Shown in pieces: positions 30,815 through 39,933 of a DNA stretch of 64,000 nt. A program made the position numbers and the translations under genes. Below the pieces are notes generated by a model. It saw only the letters and a list, made by a program, of their open reading frames with translations, was not told where the DNA came from and did no database searches. This stretch comes from Chromatiaceae bacterium (lineage in GTDB: Bacteria > Pseudomonadota > Gammaproteobacteria > Chromatiales > Chromatiaceae), in the NCBI GenBank assembly GCA_024235395.1, contig JACKMK010000001.1, forward strand, positions 806,001-870,000, written 5' to 3'. Position 1 is the stretch's first letter, and every line of letters begins with the position of its first letter.

Positions 30815-33727
30815 ATGACCATCGAAGTCACCCCATTGCATGGCGGCACAGAGAACATCGCCGCCCGCCCGAGCGAATCCGCAGACGCAGAAGCCGGGCC
30901 GGAACTCAACGCCAATGCACCGGGTGGGCTGCGGGTGATCCGCCGCAACGGCAAGGTCACCGGTTTCGATGCAAACAAGATCGCTGTCGCGATGACCAAG
31001 GCCTTCCTGGCCGTCGAGGGCGGCAATGCCGCCGCCTCGGGACGCGTGCACGACCTTGTCCAGGAGCTGACCGTCCAGCTCGCGGACGCGCTCAAGCGCC
31101 GCAATCCGGCCGGCGGCACCATCCATATCGAAGACATCCAGGACCAGGTGGAACTGGCACTGATGCGTTCCGGCGAGCACAAAGTGGCGCGCGCCTACGT
31201 GCTGTACCGCGAAGAGCAGACCCGCAAACGCGCCGAGGAATCCGCGAAGAAACAGACCAAGAAAGAAGAACACCTGGTCAATATCACGCTCGCCGACGGC
31301 TCCACTCGCCCGCTCGACGTGGCACGCCTGCGCAAGCTGGTGACCGAAGCCTGCGCCGGCCTGGAGGCGGTGACGTCCGAGTCCATCCTCGACGATACCT
31401 GCCGCAATCTGTTCGACGGCGTGAAAGAGCGCGATGTCTCGCAGGCATTGGTGATGAGTGCCCGCACGCTGATCGAGAAAGAACCAAACTACTCGCACGC
31501 CGCCGCACGCCTGTTGCTCGACATGCTGCGGCGTGAGGTCCTCGCATTTCTCGGCATGGATACCGGGATCGCCACCCAGCAGGAGATGGGCGAACGCTAC
31601 GCCGAGTATTTCGCAACCTACATCAAGCGTGGATCCGATCTCGAACTGCTCGACAAGCGGCTCACGCAATACGACCTGGCGCGCCTCGGTGCGGCACTCA
31701 AGCCGGAGCGCGACCTGCAGTTCACCTATCTCGGCCTGCAGACGCTGTACGACCGTTACTTCATCCACTCCAATGGCACGCGGTTCGAGCTGCCGCAGGC
31801 ATTCTTCATGCGTGTCGCGATGGGCCTGGCGATCAACGAGATCGACCGCGAGGGGCGCGCGATCGAGTTCTATGATCTGCTGTCGAGCTTCGATTTCATG
31901 AGTTCGACGCCGACGCTGTTCAACTCGGGAACGCTGCGTCCGCAGCTTTCAAGCTGCTATCTGACCACGGTACCGGACGATCTCGACGGCATCTACAGCG
32001 CGATCAAGGACAACGCCCTTTTGTCCAAGTTCGCCGGTGGCCTGGGCAACGACTGGACGCGGGTGCGCGGCATGGGCGCCCACATCAAGGGCACGAACGG
32101 CAAATCGCAGGGCGTAGTCCCCTTCCTCAAGGTGGCCAACGACACCGCGGTCGCGGTGAACCAGGGTGGCAAACGCAAAGGCGCCGTGTGCGCCTACCTC
32201 GAGACCTGGCACATCGATATCGAGGAATTTCTGGATCTGCGCAAGAACACCGGTGACGACCGCCGCCGCACGCACGATATGAACACGGCGAACTGGATAC
32301 CCGACCTGTTCATGAAGCGGGTCGCCGAAGAAGGCACCTGGACCCTGTTCTCGCCCGACGAGGCCGGCGATCTGCACGACCTGACCGGTCACGCTTTCGA
32401 AGAGGCCTATCTGCGTTACGAAGACAAGGCCAAACGCGGCGAAATGAATGTCGCCAAGACGCTCAAGGCCAACGATCTGTGGCGCAAGATGCTCGGCATG
32501 TTGTTCGAGACCGGGCATCCCTGGATGGCGTTCAAGGACCCGTGCAACGTGCGCTATACCAACCAGCACGTAGGTGTCGTGCACAGCTCGAACCTGTGCA
32601 CCGAGATCACCCTGCACACCAACGACAACGAGGTCGCGGTATGCAACCTCGGCTCGGTGAACCTCGCCGCGCACGTCGACGACAACGGTCTGAATGTCGC
32701 GAAACTGCAGAAGACCATCGGCACTGCGATGCGCATGCTCGACAACGTGATCGAGTACAACTATTACAGCGTACCGCAGGCGCGCAGCTCGAACCTGCGT
32801 CACCGTCCGGTCGGACTGGGCATCATGGGATTCCAGGATGCGCTGTACAAGCTGCGTCTGCCCTACGCGAGCGACGAGGCCGTTACCTTTGCCGACCGCT
32901 CAATGGAGGCGGTTTCGTACTTCGCGATCCAGGCATCGACCGATCTCGCCGAGGAGCGCGGCCGCTACAACAGCTTCGAAGGCTCGCTTTGGAGTCAGGG
33001 CATACTGCCGATCGATTCGCTCGGCAACCTCGCCGAACAGCGTGGCAGCTATCTGCAGGTCGACGACAGCCGCACGCTCGATTGGGAAACGCTGCGCGAG
33101 CGGGTCATGACGATCGGCATGCGTAACTCCAACACCATGGCCATCGCGCCGACCGCGACGATATCGAACATCTGCGGGGTCAGCCAGTCGATCGAACCGA
33201 CGTACCAGAACCTGTTCGTCAAATCGAACCTGTCGGGCGAGTTCACTGTGGTCAATCCGTACCTGGTGCGCGATCTGAAGGCGCTCGACCTGTGGGATCC
33301 GGTCATGGTCAACGACCTCAAGTACTACGACGGTTCGGTGCAGCCGATCAGCCGCATACCGGATGAGGTCAAATCGCTGTACGCCACCGCATTCGAGACC
33401 GACCCGCGCTGGCTGGTGGAGGCCGCGAGCCGCCGACAGAAGTGGATCGACCAGGCTCAGAGCCTGAACCTCTATATGTCGGAACCGTCCGGCAAGAAGC
33501 TCGACAACCTCTACAAACTGGCCTGGGTGCGTGGACTCAAGACGACCTACTACCTGCGGTCAATGGGTGCGACCCATGTCGAGAAATCGACCATGGACGA
33601 CAGCAGCCGCTCCAACAAGCTGAGTGCCGTCGGTGGCAGCTATCAGGGCCTGTCGGCCGCCGATACCGGAACTGGTGCGCCCAAGGCGTGCAGCATCCTC
33701 GACCCCGACTGTGAAGCCTGCCAGTAA
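30815..33727 (+). CDS. nrdA: Class Ia ribonucleoside-diphosphate reductase, large subunit
   Basis: The 970-residue enzyme reduces ribonucleoside diphosphates. It carries two N-terminal ATP cones (about 39-130 and 150-240; the first begins LRVIRRNGKVTGFDANKI), as in the long Pseudomonas-type NrdA, then the barrel with FNSGTLRPQLSSCYL (first redox cysteine), HSSNLCTEITL (NLCxE motif), VAVCNLGSVNL (partner cysteine) and a C-terminal redox pair in CSILDPDCEACQ. The ATG at 30815 is preceded by AGGAGGAG; the frame is open further upstream but into the promoter. Two small-subunit genes follow. Confidence 0.97.
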   Translation: MTIEVTPLHGGTENIAARPSESADAEAGPELNANAPGGLRVIRRNGKVTGFDANKIAVAMTKAFLAVEGGNAAASGRVHDLVQELTVQLADALKRRNPAGGTIHIEDIQDQVELALMRSGEHKVARAYVLYREEQTRKRAEESAKKQTKKEEHLVNITLADGSTRPLDVARLRKLVTEACAGLEAVTSESILDDTCRNLFDGVKERDVSQALVMSARTLIEKEPNYSHAAARLLLDMLRREVLAFLGMDTGIATQQEMGERYAEYFATYIKRGSDLELLDKRLTQYDLARLGAALKPERDLQFTYLGLQTLYDRYFIHSNGTRFELPQAFFMRVAMGLAINEIDREGRAIEFYDLLSSFDFMSSTPTLFNSGTLRPQLSSCYLTTVPDDLDGIYSAIKDNALLSKFAGGLGNDWTRVRGMGAHIKGTNGKSQGVVPFLKVANDTAVAVNQGGKRKGAVCAYLETWHIDIEEFLDLRKNTGDDRRRTHDMNTANWIPDLFMKRVAEEGTWTLFSPDEAGDLHDLTGHAFEEAYLRYEDKAKRGEMNVAKTLKANDLWRKMLGMLFETGHPWMAFKDPCNVRYTNQHVGVVHSSNLCTEITLHTNDNEVAVCNLGSVNLAAHVDDNGLNVAKLQKTIGTAMRMLDNVIEYNYYSVPQARSSNLRHRPVGLGIMGFQDALYKLRLPYASDEAVTFADRSMEAVSYFAIQASTDLAEERGRYNSFEGSLWSQGILPIDSLGNLAEQRGSYLQVDDSRTLDWETLRERVMTIGMRNSNTMAIAPTATISNICGVSQSIEPTYQNLFVKSNLSGEFTVVNPYLVRDLKALDLWDPVMVNDLKYYDGSVQPISRIPDEVKSLYATAFETDPRWLVEAASRRQKWIDQAQSLNLYMSEPSGKKLDNLYKLAWVRGLKTTYYLRSMGATHVEKSTMDDSSRSNKLSAVGGSYQGLSAADTGTGAPKACSILDPDCEACQ

Positions 33728-33760
33728 GGCGGTTTGAACAAGCGCTCAGGAGATATCAGC

Positions 33761-34897
33761 ATGTTGAATTGGGACGATCCACTCGCGCCGATCAAGCCAG
33801 CGGCCAAGACCCCGCCACCGTCGGTGTCAATGGAAAAGGAGTCGGGTTCACAGCCAGCCAAAAAGCCGGCTACCAAACCGACTCCCGAAGTAGACCTGCG
33901 TCCGGTGAATCCGGACGACAAGCGGGTCATCAACGGCATGACCGACATCAACCAGCTGGCACCGTTCAAGTATCCGTGGGCCTGGGAGTACTTCCTCAAC
34001 GCCAACCGCAACCACTGGACGCCGCTCGATATCGGCATGGCCCAGGACGTACACGACTATCACCACAAGCTGACGCTCGAGGAGCGTCACGTGTATGAGA
34101 ACGTGCTTTCGTACCTGACCACGTCCGACATCCTGGCGATGCGCAACATCGGCCTGGCAGTGATGGAAAAGATGTCGGCGCCGGAGCTGCAGATCTACCA
34201 GGCTCGTCAGGTGTACGAGGAATCGCTGCATACCTGGACCTACCAGCACTGTATCGAAACGATCGGTCTGAACCAGAGCGAGATCTACAACCGCTACCGC
34301 GTGGTGCCGGAAATCAACGGCAAGATCCAGATCGCCAATCGCCGGCTGAACTCGGTACTGCGCGCCGACATCGACCTGACCGATCGCGAAGAACTGCAGA
34401 ACTTCCTGATGGCCTATATCTTCTTCGCCGGGGTGTTCGAAGGCTGCTGGTTCTACAACGGTTTCAGCCCGATCTTCGCATTGCAGCGCCGTGGCCTGAT
34501 GAAAGGTACCGCAGAACAGTTGCAGTACATCATGCGCGATGAGGTATTGCATGCCTCGTTCGGTATCCGCGTCGCCAAGCAGATAATGCTCGAAGAAAAC
34601 ATCCGCCCCGACCCCAAGGCATTGGCCGAGATGTGGGCCGAATGCGAGGCCGCGGAAGAGGCCTACGCCAGCTACATCCTGCGCGACCCGATCCTCGGGT
34701 ACAGCAAGGAGGACCACGTCGGCCAGTACCGCTTCATCGCCAACCGGCGCGCCCGCAATCTCGGTTTCGACGAGCCATACCCGGGTGCCGAGCCGACGTT
34801 GAGCTGGCTCGATGAGCAGGCCAACCTGCGCAAGGAGAAAAACTTCTTCGAGACCCGCGTAACGGAATACCAGGCCGGCGGGCTGAAGTGGGAATGA
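33761..34897 (+). CDS. nrdB: Ribonucleotide reductase small subunit, paralogue 1
   Basis: The 378-residue R2-like protein starts MLNWDDPLAP and ends with the R1-binding tail FFETRVTEYQAGGLKWE. The metal and radical motif EESLHTWTYQHCIE keeps the Glu-x-x-His ligands and the Tyr three residues further, and the second half-site has VFEGCWFYNGF and MRDEVLHASFGI. Ligands and radical tyrosine therefore look intact. It starts 34 bases after nrdA. Its central sequence differs clearly from the second nrdB copy, so this is an old duplication, not a recent one. Whether both assemble with NrdA is unknown. Confidence 0.93.
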   Translation: MLNWDDPLAPIKPAAKTPPPSVSMEKESGSQPAKKPATKPTPEVDLRPVNPDDKRVINGMTDINQLAPFKYPWAWEYFLNANRNHWTPLDIGMAQDVHDYHHKLTLEERHVYENVLSYLTTSDILAMRNIGLAVMEKMSAPELQIYQARQVYEESLHTWTYQHCIETIGLNQSEIYNRYRVVPEINGKIQIANRRLNSVLRADIDLTDREELQNFLMAYIFFAGVFEGCWFYNGFSPIFALQRRGLMKGTAEQLQYIMRDEVLHASFGIRVAKQIMLEENIRPDPKALAEMWAECEAAEEAYASYILRDPILGYSKEDHVGQYRFIANRRARNLGFDEPYPGAEPTLSWLDEQANLRKEKNFFETRVTEYQAGGLKWE

Positions 34898-34972
34898 TGT
34901 CATCGCAGATGACATGACAGGTCAATGCCGGAGGGGCCACATGAACTCTCGCGCGACATTTTCAGTAATGTC
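34896..34972 (+). repeat. Two inverted repeats between the nrdB copies
   Basis: A perfect 8-bp hairpin (ATGTCATC at 34896-34903, GATGACAT at 34907-34914) overlaps the stop of the first nrdB, and a second 6-bp one (GACATT at 34955-34960, AATGTC at 34967-34972) follows. Both lack U-tracts and share TGACAT-like arms, so they may modulate relative expression of the two copies or bind a protein. Confidence 0.45.
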
Positions 34973-35109
34973 ATAGACCACCACCCAAAGGGGGATTGAG
35001 GTCACTCCGGCACCAATTTGTTACGCGACGGTCTGCACACGACGACCGCGGCGCTATCGGAACCAGGCTGCCCAGCGGCGGCCCCTTAAAGACCGAGCGG
35101 AGGGGAAGG

Positions 35110-36420
35110 ATGCTGAACTGGGACGATCCATTGCAGCCCGCGGCACGGCGACCCGACCGGCGATTCGGCGGACAGGCCGAACAAAGCATCACACCACGGC
35201 CTGGCACACCCGATCCTCGCGGCAGCCACACCCGCGAGTCCGATCGCGACGATCCGCGTGACGAACACCGCTCCGCGAACCTCGCCGGAGTCCCCGTCGC
35301 ACCCGCCGGCGATGAAGCGCAGTGCATCGCCGAACCCGACAGTGAATATGACGACGGCACCGGATCGGGTGCGACCGGTCTCGAGTCGCTGGAAAGGGGC
35401 GCCGGCCGCATCCGGGTCGACGACAAGCGCATCATCAACTGCCGCGCCGATCTCAACCAGCTGGTACCGTTCAAGTATGAATGGGCCTGGAAGAAGTACC
35501 TGGACGGTTGTGCAAACCACTGGATGCCGCAAGAGATCAACATGCACGCAGACATCCAGCTGTGGCGCGACCCGAACGGGTTGACCGACGACGAGCGCAC
35601 CATCATCAAGCGCAACCTGGGCTTTTTCTCGACCGCGGATTCGTTGGTCGCCAACAATCTGGTGCTGGCCGTCTATCGCCATATCACCAACCCGGAATGC
35701 CGCCAGTATCTGTTGCGCCAGGCCTTCGAAGAGGCGCTGCATACGCATGCCTACCAGTACGTGGTCGAATCGCTCGGCCTCGACGAGGGCGAGGTGTTCA
35801 ACATGTACCGGGAGGTCCCAGCGGTGGCGCGCAAAGCGGAATGGGCGCTGCCGTTTACGCAGCACTTGGCCGACCCGAAATTCCATACCGGTACGCCGGA
35901 AAACGACCAGAAACTCCTGCGCGAACTGGTGGCCTTCTACGTGATCTTCGAAGGCATTTTCTTTTACGTCGGGTTCACCCAGATACTCAGCATGGGCCGG
36001 CGTAACAAGATGACCGGCACTGCGGAGCAGTTCCAATACATTCTGCGCGACGAATCGATGCACATGAACTTCGGCATCGACGTGATCAACCAGATAAAGA
36101 TCGAGAATCCACACCTGTGGACGGACGCCTTCAAGGCGGACATCGTAAGGATGATCCGTGATGCCGTGCAGCTGGAGATTCAGTACGCCTACGACACCAT
36201 GCCGCGCGGCATCCTCGGCCTGAACGCCCCGATGTTCGAGGAGTATCTGCAATTCATCGCCAACCGGCGATGTTCCCAGATCGGTCTCGCTGAACAGTAT
36301 TCCGGCGCGACCAATCCCTTCCCCTGGATGTCGGAGTTACTGGATCTGAAGAAGGAAAAGAACTTTTTCGAGACGCGCGTCACCGAGTACCAGACCGGCG
36401 GCGCCCTGAATTGGGAATGA
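35110..36420 (+). CDS. nrdB: Ribonucleotide reductase small subunit, paralogue 2
   Basis: The 436-residue R2 resembles the Pseudomonas class Ia form: GFFSTADSLVANNLVLAVYR, FEEALHTHAYQYVVESLGLD (Glu, His and radical Tyr), FEGIFFYVGFTQI and LRDESMHMNFGI. It begins MLNWDDPLQP and ends FFETRVTEYQTGGALNWE, the same termini as the first copy, but has an extra low-complexity, Asp/Gly/Arg-rich stretch at about residues 10-100. The ATG at 35110 follows GGGGAAGG. It lies 212 bases after the first copy and is followed by a strong terminator, so all three genes form one unit. Confidence 0.95.
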   Translation: MLNWDDPLQPAARRPDRRFGGQAEQSITPRPGTPDPRGSHTRESDRDDPRDEHRSANLAGVPVAPAGDEAQCIAEPDSEYDDGTGSGATGLESLERGAGRIRVDDKRIINCRADLNQLVPFKYEWAWKKYLDGCANHWMPQEINMHADIQLWRDPNGLTDDERTIIKRNLGFFSTADSLVANNLVLAVYRHITNPECRQYLLRQAFEEALHTHAYQYVVESLGLDEGEVFNMYREVPAVARKAEWALPFTQHLADPKFHTGTPENDQKLLRELVAFYVIFEGIFFYVGFTQILSMGRRNKMTGTAEQFQYILRDESMHMNFGIDVINQIKIENPHLWTDAFKADIVRMIRDAVQLEIQYAYDTMPRGILGLNAPMFEEYLQFIANRRCSQIGLAEQYSGATNPFPWMSELLDLKKEKNFFETRVTEYQTGGALNWE

Positions 36421-36454
36421 AGACATCGCACCGGCGTTCCTCCTGTGCACACTC

Positions 36455-36490
36455 GGGGCTGGGGAAAGCCGAGCCCGGCCCCCTTTTTTT
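36455..36490 (+). terminator. Rho-independent terminator of the nrd operon
   Basis: A 9-bp stem (GGGGCTGGG at 36455-36463 with CCCGGCCCC at 36474-36482, one G-U pair) and 10-base loop are followed by seven Ts (36484-36490). It lies 35 bases after the second nrdB stop. Confidence 0.85.
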
Positions 36491-36591
36491 CCGTACTGCG
36501 GAAGCGTCCCGCTGCGGACACCAGGATATGGGGCGCCAACCCGTCAAAAGCCCAATATATGGGGTTTTTGCGACGCCTAAACACATTCTAT

Positions 36592-36607
36592 TGTGATGCG
36601 AATCACA
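36592..36607 (+). promoter_or_regulatory. CRP/Vfr-type operator
   Basis: TGTGATGCGAATCACA is a perfect TGTGA-N6-TCACA palindrome, the CRP consensus. It lies 45-60 bases upstream of the start of the zinc-ribbon gene at 36652, so it could act as activator or repressor site there. Confidence 0.6.
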
Positions 36608-36651
36608 ACTCGCGTAGGCTGTTCGAAAATTCATTGCGACCGGAGGTGGGT

Positions 36652-36861
36652 ATGCGTTGCCGACGCTGTCACAGCCCGATGATTCACACCGACTGCGTTG
36701 TCGAAAGGCATGCGCGACAGGACTGGTACCGCTGCCCGGTGTGTGCCACCGGGCAGACCGTATCGCGCCCCTACGAAGCACCCCTGCAACGGATCGGCTC
36801 GCTGCAACGGTGCAGCGGAGAACAGAACCGACCGCACACCGGGCGCGCCTCCCCCCGTTGA
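36652..36861 (+). CDS. Small zinc-ribbon protein of unknown function
   Basis: The 69-residue protein begins MRCRRCHSPMIH and contains YRCPVCATG, giving two CxxC pairs 25 residues apart that should bind zinc. The rest is basic and without recognisable features. A good ribosome-binding site (GGAGGTGGG) precedes ATG 36652, and a CRP-type site lies just upstream, which together argue that the small gene is real. A longer in-frame extension to 36445 overlaps the nrd terminator and is rejected. Confidence 0.65.
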   Translation: MRCRRCHSPMIHTDCVVERHARQDWYRCPVCATGQTVSRPYEAPLQRIGSLQRCSGEQNRPHTGRASPR

Positions 36862-36953
36862 GCGCGGTCGCCGGACGGCTTCCAGGTTTGGTAGGCGTGG
36901 GCATCGGGAAATAAGCGGAAAGGATCGCCGCAACTCATAAAGGCTGGACCGGT

Positions 36954-36982
36954 CGGCCACCTCATCGCGAGGTGGCCGTTTT
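36954..36982 (+). terminator. Rho-independent terminator
   Basis: A perfect 10-bp stem (CGGCCACCTC at 36954-36963 and GAGGTGGCCG at 36969-36978) with a 5-base loop is followed by TTTT. It ends transcription of the zinc-ribbon gene about 90 bases after its stop. Confidence 0.85.
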
Positions 36983-37136
36983 GTGTTCGACGACGTCGGC
37001 GGTGGACGCGCACGCCAAGCAGGGCGGCGCGTCTGGCCGGGCCTATTCAATTTGCCGTCAAACGGCCGCTATTCCTGTTCGGCACACATGCGAAAGCACG
37101 CCCGATCCCGGACCCAACAGGTATACACCCGACAAC

Positions 37137-37445
37137 ATGAAGAGCCCATCACTCCCCTGGACCGCGGTCGCCGCAATCCTGTTGCTGGTATTGGCCGTCG
37201 AGCCGGCTTTGGCGAACAAGTTCGAGACCATCGGCGGCGGCGTCTCCGGGTCTTTCACCATCAAGCGAATCTGGTTGGAGAAATTTTTCTGGGTAGCTGG
37301 CGGCATTTGTTGCTTTGCCGGCGTCCTGGCGATAGCGATACCGCACAGCAACCCTTTGTACCTCAACTATAGAACCTGGAAACAGTCGGCCATCCTGCTG
37401 TTCCTGGCGGCTGCGGTGATGTTCGTTGCCGCCGCTCTGATCTGA
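37137..37445 (+). CDS. Small integral membrane protein, unknown function
   Basis: The 102-residue protein has an N-terminal hydrophobic segment with signal character (LPWTAVAAILLLVLAVEPAL ending ALA), then two membrane helices (FFWVAGGICCFAGVLAIAIP and SAILLFLAAAVMFVAAALI). ATG 37137 is chosen because the signal segment starts there. It lies 100 bases upstream of folE on the same strand; there is no evident functional link. Not a recognised family. Confidence 0.7.
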   Translation: MKSPSLPWTAVAAILLLVLAVEPALANKFETIGGGVSGSFTIKRIWLEKFFWVAGGICCFAGVLAIAIPHSNPLYLNYRTWKQSAILLFLAAAVMFVAAALI

Positions 37446-37545
37446 GTGCCATTACCCGCAGAAAACGCGGCATAGATTCGCCCCGGGTGGCCCGTTACAG
37501 TACACCCCATCAAGCTGTCGTCACCGACACGTCGCAGGGGTTCGC

Positions 37546-38103
37546 ATGCAGATCGATCAAATTCAGTCCCACTACGCGGGGATCCTTGAAGGCATTGGAG
37601 AAGACCCGTCGCGCGAGGGCCTGATCAAGACGCCGGAGCGCGCGGCCAAGGCGATGGCCTATCTGTGCCGGGGCTACAATCAAGACCTCAATTCCGTCGT
37701 CAACGACGCCGTGTTCTCGACCGATAATGACGACATGGTGATCGTCAAGGATATCGAGCTGTATTCGCTGTGCGAGCACCATGTACTACCGTTCATCGGT
37801 CGCGCGCACGTCGCCTACCTACCCCGGGGCAAGGTGATTGGCCTTTCGAAAATCGCGCGGATTGTCGACATGTACGCGCGCCGCCTGCAGATCCAGGAGA
37901 ATCTCACCGTGCAGATTGCCGACGCGCTCAGCGAGGTGATTCAGCCGGCAGGCGTGGCTGTTACGATCGAGGCGGAACACCTGTGCATGAAGATGCGCGG
38001 CGTCGAAAAACAGAACTCGACGATGAAGACATCGGTGATGCTCGGCACCTTCCGCGAATCCCAGGCGACACGCATGGAATACCTGCAGCTGATTGCGGAT
38101 TGA
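37546..38103 (+). CDS. folE: GTP cyclohydrolase I
   Basis: The 185-residue enzyme makes dihydroneopterin triphosphate from GTP, the first step of folate (and queuosine) synthesis. Signatures are EDPSREGLIKTPERAAKA, the zinc/catalytic SLCEHHVLPFIGRAHVAYLP, GLSKIARIVDMYARRLQIQE and AEHLCMKMRGVEKQNS with the second zinc cysteine. Length and ends match the family. It is followed after 56 bases by the SprT-like gene. Confidence 0.97.
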   Translation: MQIDQIQSHYAGILEGIGEDPSREGLIKTPERAAKAMAYLCRGYNQDLNSVVNDAVFSTDNDDMVIVKDIELYSLCEHHVLPFIGRAHVAYLPRGKVIGLSKIARIVDMYARRLQIQENLTVQIADALSEVIQPAGVAVTIEAEHLCMKMRGVEKQNSTMKTSVMLGTFRESQATRMEYLQLIAD

Positions 38104-38159
38104 CGCGCCGGTTGCCCTCGCCCTCCCAGGGCCACCACAGGACCAGGACAGGCCGCACG

Positions 38160-38717
38160 ATGCGACGCAGCGACGCCGACTTCGACCGGGTCGGCCGGCA
38201 CCCGTTGACCGTTCGGATACACCGGCGTGTCTGCGAACTGCTGCTCCATGCGGCGCCGCTGTGCGCGGCACACCGGGCACCCCTGCCCGAACCGATACTG
38301 CGCTTCGACCTTACCGGCCAGGCTGCCGGTCAAGCCGTCTGGCGACCGGGCAAGGTGCCCGTGCTGCGCTTCAACCTCGTGTTGGCGCATCGGCATACCG
38401 CCGATTTCGTCGAACGCACCGTTGCCCACGAAGTGGCTCACCTGGTCACCGCCGCCTGCTTCGGCGCGACGCGTCCGCATGGCCGAGAATGGAAGGCAGT
38501 GATGGCGCTGTTCGGCATCCGCGATGCTTCCCGCTGCCATGACTACAGCCTCGACGAATCCCAGGTGAGACGCCAACGTCGCTGGTCGTACCGTTGCGAC
38601 TGCACCGATCATCTCTTGAGCACCACCCGACACAAACGCGTCGAGGACAATCGGGCACGTTATCAGTGTCGCCAGTGCGGCAGCGTTCTTCGACGAGAAC
38701 CCACCGCGAACCCCTAG
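38160..38717 (+). CDS. SprT-like zinc metalloprotease
   Basis: The 185-residue protein has the SprT-like layout: an N-terminal helix bundle, the zinc protease motif TVAHEVAHLVTAACFG (HExxH) at about 88-92 with a downstream HGREWKAVMALFG helix, and a C-terminal zinc ribbon built from CDC and YQCRQCGSVL. SprT/Spartan-type proteins may degrade DNA-crosslinked proteins; bacterial SprT itself is little studied. ATG 38160 is chosen because the frame further upstream overlaps folE. Confidence 0.88.
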   Translation: MRRSDADFDRVGRHPLTVRIHRRVCELLLHAAPLCAAHRAPLPEPILRFDLTGQAAGQAVWRPGKVPVLRFNLVLAHRHTADFVERTVAHEVAHLVTAACFGATRPHGREWKAVMALFGIRDASRCHDYSLDESQVRRQRRWSYRCDCTDHLLSTTRHKRVEDNRARYQCRQCGSVLRREPTANP

Positions 38718-38944
38718 TCCCGGGCTCGGCAAGGCATGTCCGACCCGGACCGCAAACGCGAGGCGGGCCGCTGTGCCTGCGCGAAGATGACCGCTCAGCC
38801 GATACCACCGTGGTGTCGCACCGGCGAATGGACCAGGCCGGTTGGCTCGGGTCCGGATGACTCCACCGGTAGAAGCGGTTTGGCCGCCGTATCCGCTATC
38901 GCTATGATGCGGCAGTCGAGACTACGCTTCGGCTTGTGTTACCC

Positions 38945-39091
38945 ATGGAAATCGCCCTGCTCGTTATCCTGTTCCTGATCGGTAGTGTCGGCGGCGCGAT
39001 GCAAGCATTGAAATACGTCGAGAGGCGCAATCCCGGGCGACGAGCCAAGCACGACGGTCAGGCTCCACATGCCGACGACCACGAAGGCTGA
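38945..39091 (+). CDS. 48-residue single-pass membrane protein
   Basis: This short frame encodes MEIALLVILFLIGSVGGAMQ, a membrane segment, followed by a basic then His/Asp-rich tail (YVERRNPGRRA to ADDHEG). The next gene begins 3 bases after its stop, a spacing typical of operons, and the composition is clearly membrane-protein-like. A recognisable ribosome-binding site is not obvious. Function unknown. Confidence 0.5.
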   Translation: MEIALLVILFLIGSVGGAMQALKYVERRNPGRRAKHDGQAPHADDHEG

Positions 39092-39094
39092 GCG

Positions 39095-39475
39095 ATGCAA
39101 CAGGTGCTCCTGTACGACATCGTCGAATCACCCGGCCATCCGGATCTCGCGGATCTGTGCCGGTCACTCGGTTATCGTCGACTGCCGTTCAGTTCGCAGC
39201 GCAAAGCACTGGGCAGCCTGAAGCGCCAGCCTCCCGACCTGGTCGTCGCAGACTTCTTCTACGGCTTCGGCAACAATTATGCGGGCGCCAACGTCAGCAA
39301 TCTCGATGTCCTGCTGCGCAGCCTGCAACGCTTCGCCCCCGCTGCACGGACGGTGATCCTCGCGGATCGCGGACAACTCCCTCACGTACCGCAACTTGCC
39401 GCGCTGTTTGCGGTGCACGCCGTGGTCGCGCTACCGGCCAGCGACACCGAGCTGCGCGCGGCGTTGACCCGCTAG
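39095..39475 (+). CDS. Receiver-like domain protein, phosphorylation site uncertain
   Basis: The 126-residue protein has the alternating beta/alpha pattern of a response-regulator receiver: QQVLLYDIVESPG, PPDLVVADFFYGFGNNYAGA (Asp in the place of the phospho-acceptor), RTVILADRGQL and a late VVALPASDTELRAAL helix. The usual acidic pair after strand 1 and the conserved Lys are not evident, so it may be a pseudo-receiver or an unrelated Rossmann-like fold. It follows the 48-residue membrane protein by 3 bases. Confidence 0.65.
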   Translation: MQQVLLYDIVESPGHPDLADLCRSLGYRRLPFSSQRKALGSLKRQPPDLVVADFFYGFGNNYAGANVSNLDVLLRSLQRFAPAARTVILADRGQLPHVPQLAALFAVHAVVALPASDTELRAALTR

Positions 39476-39549
39476 AAGGCTCAAGACGAGTTCCCCAGCT
39501 GCCGCTAACCTGCCGATGAGGCGATTGGACTTGCGTGGGAGCTGGACGA

Positions 39550-39873
39550 ATGAATCAGGACATCAATCGGTTGCTGATGGAACTCGAACGCACCATCCGC
39601 GCGGTCAACCGGGAGGCGATCAACCCGGTGATCCCGGAACTCAGCATCGACGGTCTGGCACCAGTGCTGCGGCTGGTGGCGGATGCACGGGCGCGATATC
39701 TTCGGGCACTGGTCGATCTGGGCAGCTCGGCGAAGCAGCAGCCACCGACCGAGGCGCAGCTTGACGAGATTGCCAAACGGCGTCGCGAATACGACGAGTT
39801 GGTCAGTGGTGCCAAGGCACTGGAGGTTGCCATTCAACGCGGTTACCTCGACATCCTGCCCAGCCGCCGTTGA
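39550..39873 (+). CDS. Helical protein of unknown function
   Basis: The 107-residue soluble protein is almost entirely helical (INRLLMELERTIRAVNREAI, then ARARYLRALVDLG and AQLDEIAKRRREYDELVSGA). No catalytic motif is visible. It lies between the receiver-like gene and the PilZ gene on the same strand; a link to surface or motility control is only contextual. ATG 39550 is favoured over an ATG at 39535. Confidence 0.65.
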   Translation: MNQDINRLLMELERTIRAVNREAINPVIPELSIDGLAPVLRLVADARARYLRALVDLGSSAKQQPPTEAQLDEIAKRRREYDELVSGAKALEVAIQRGYLDILPSRR

Positions 39874-39933
39874 CCCGGCCGCAGCCGCGGCCCACCGCCA
39901 TGCACACCGGTTGAGCCCGGAACGAGCCACAGA

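Noticed and set aside
33848..36252. Long minus-strand frames opposite the two nrdB genes
   Set aside because: Antisense shadows of strongly conserved enzymes; no ribosome-binding sites or family features.
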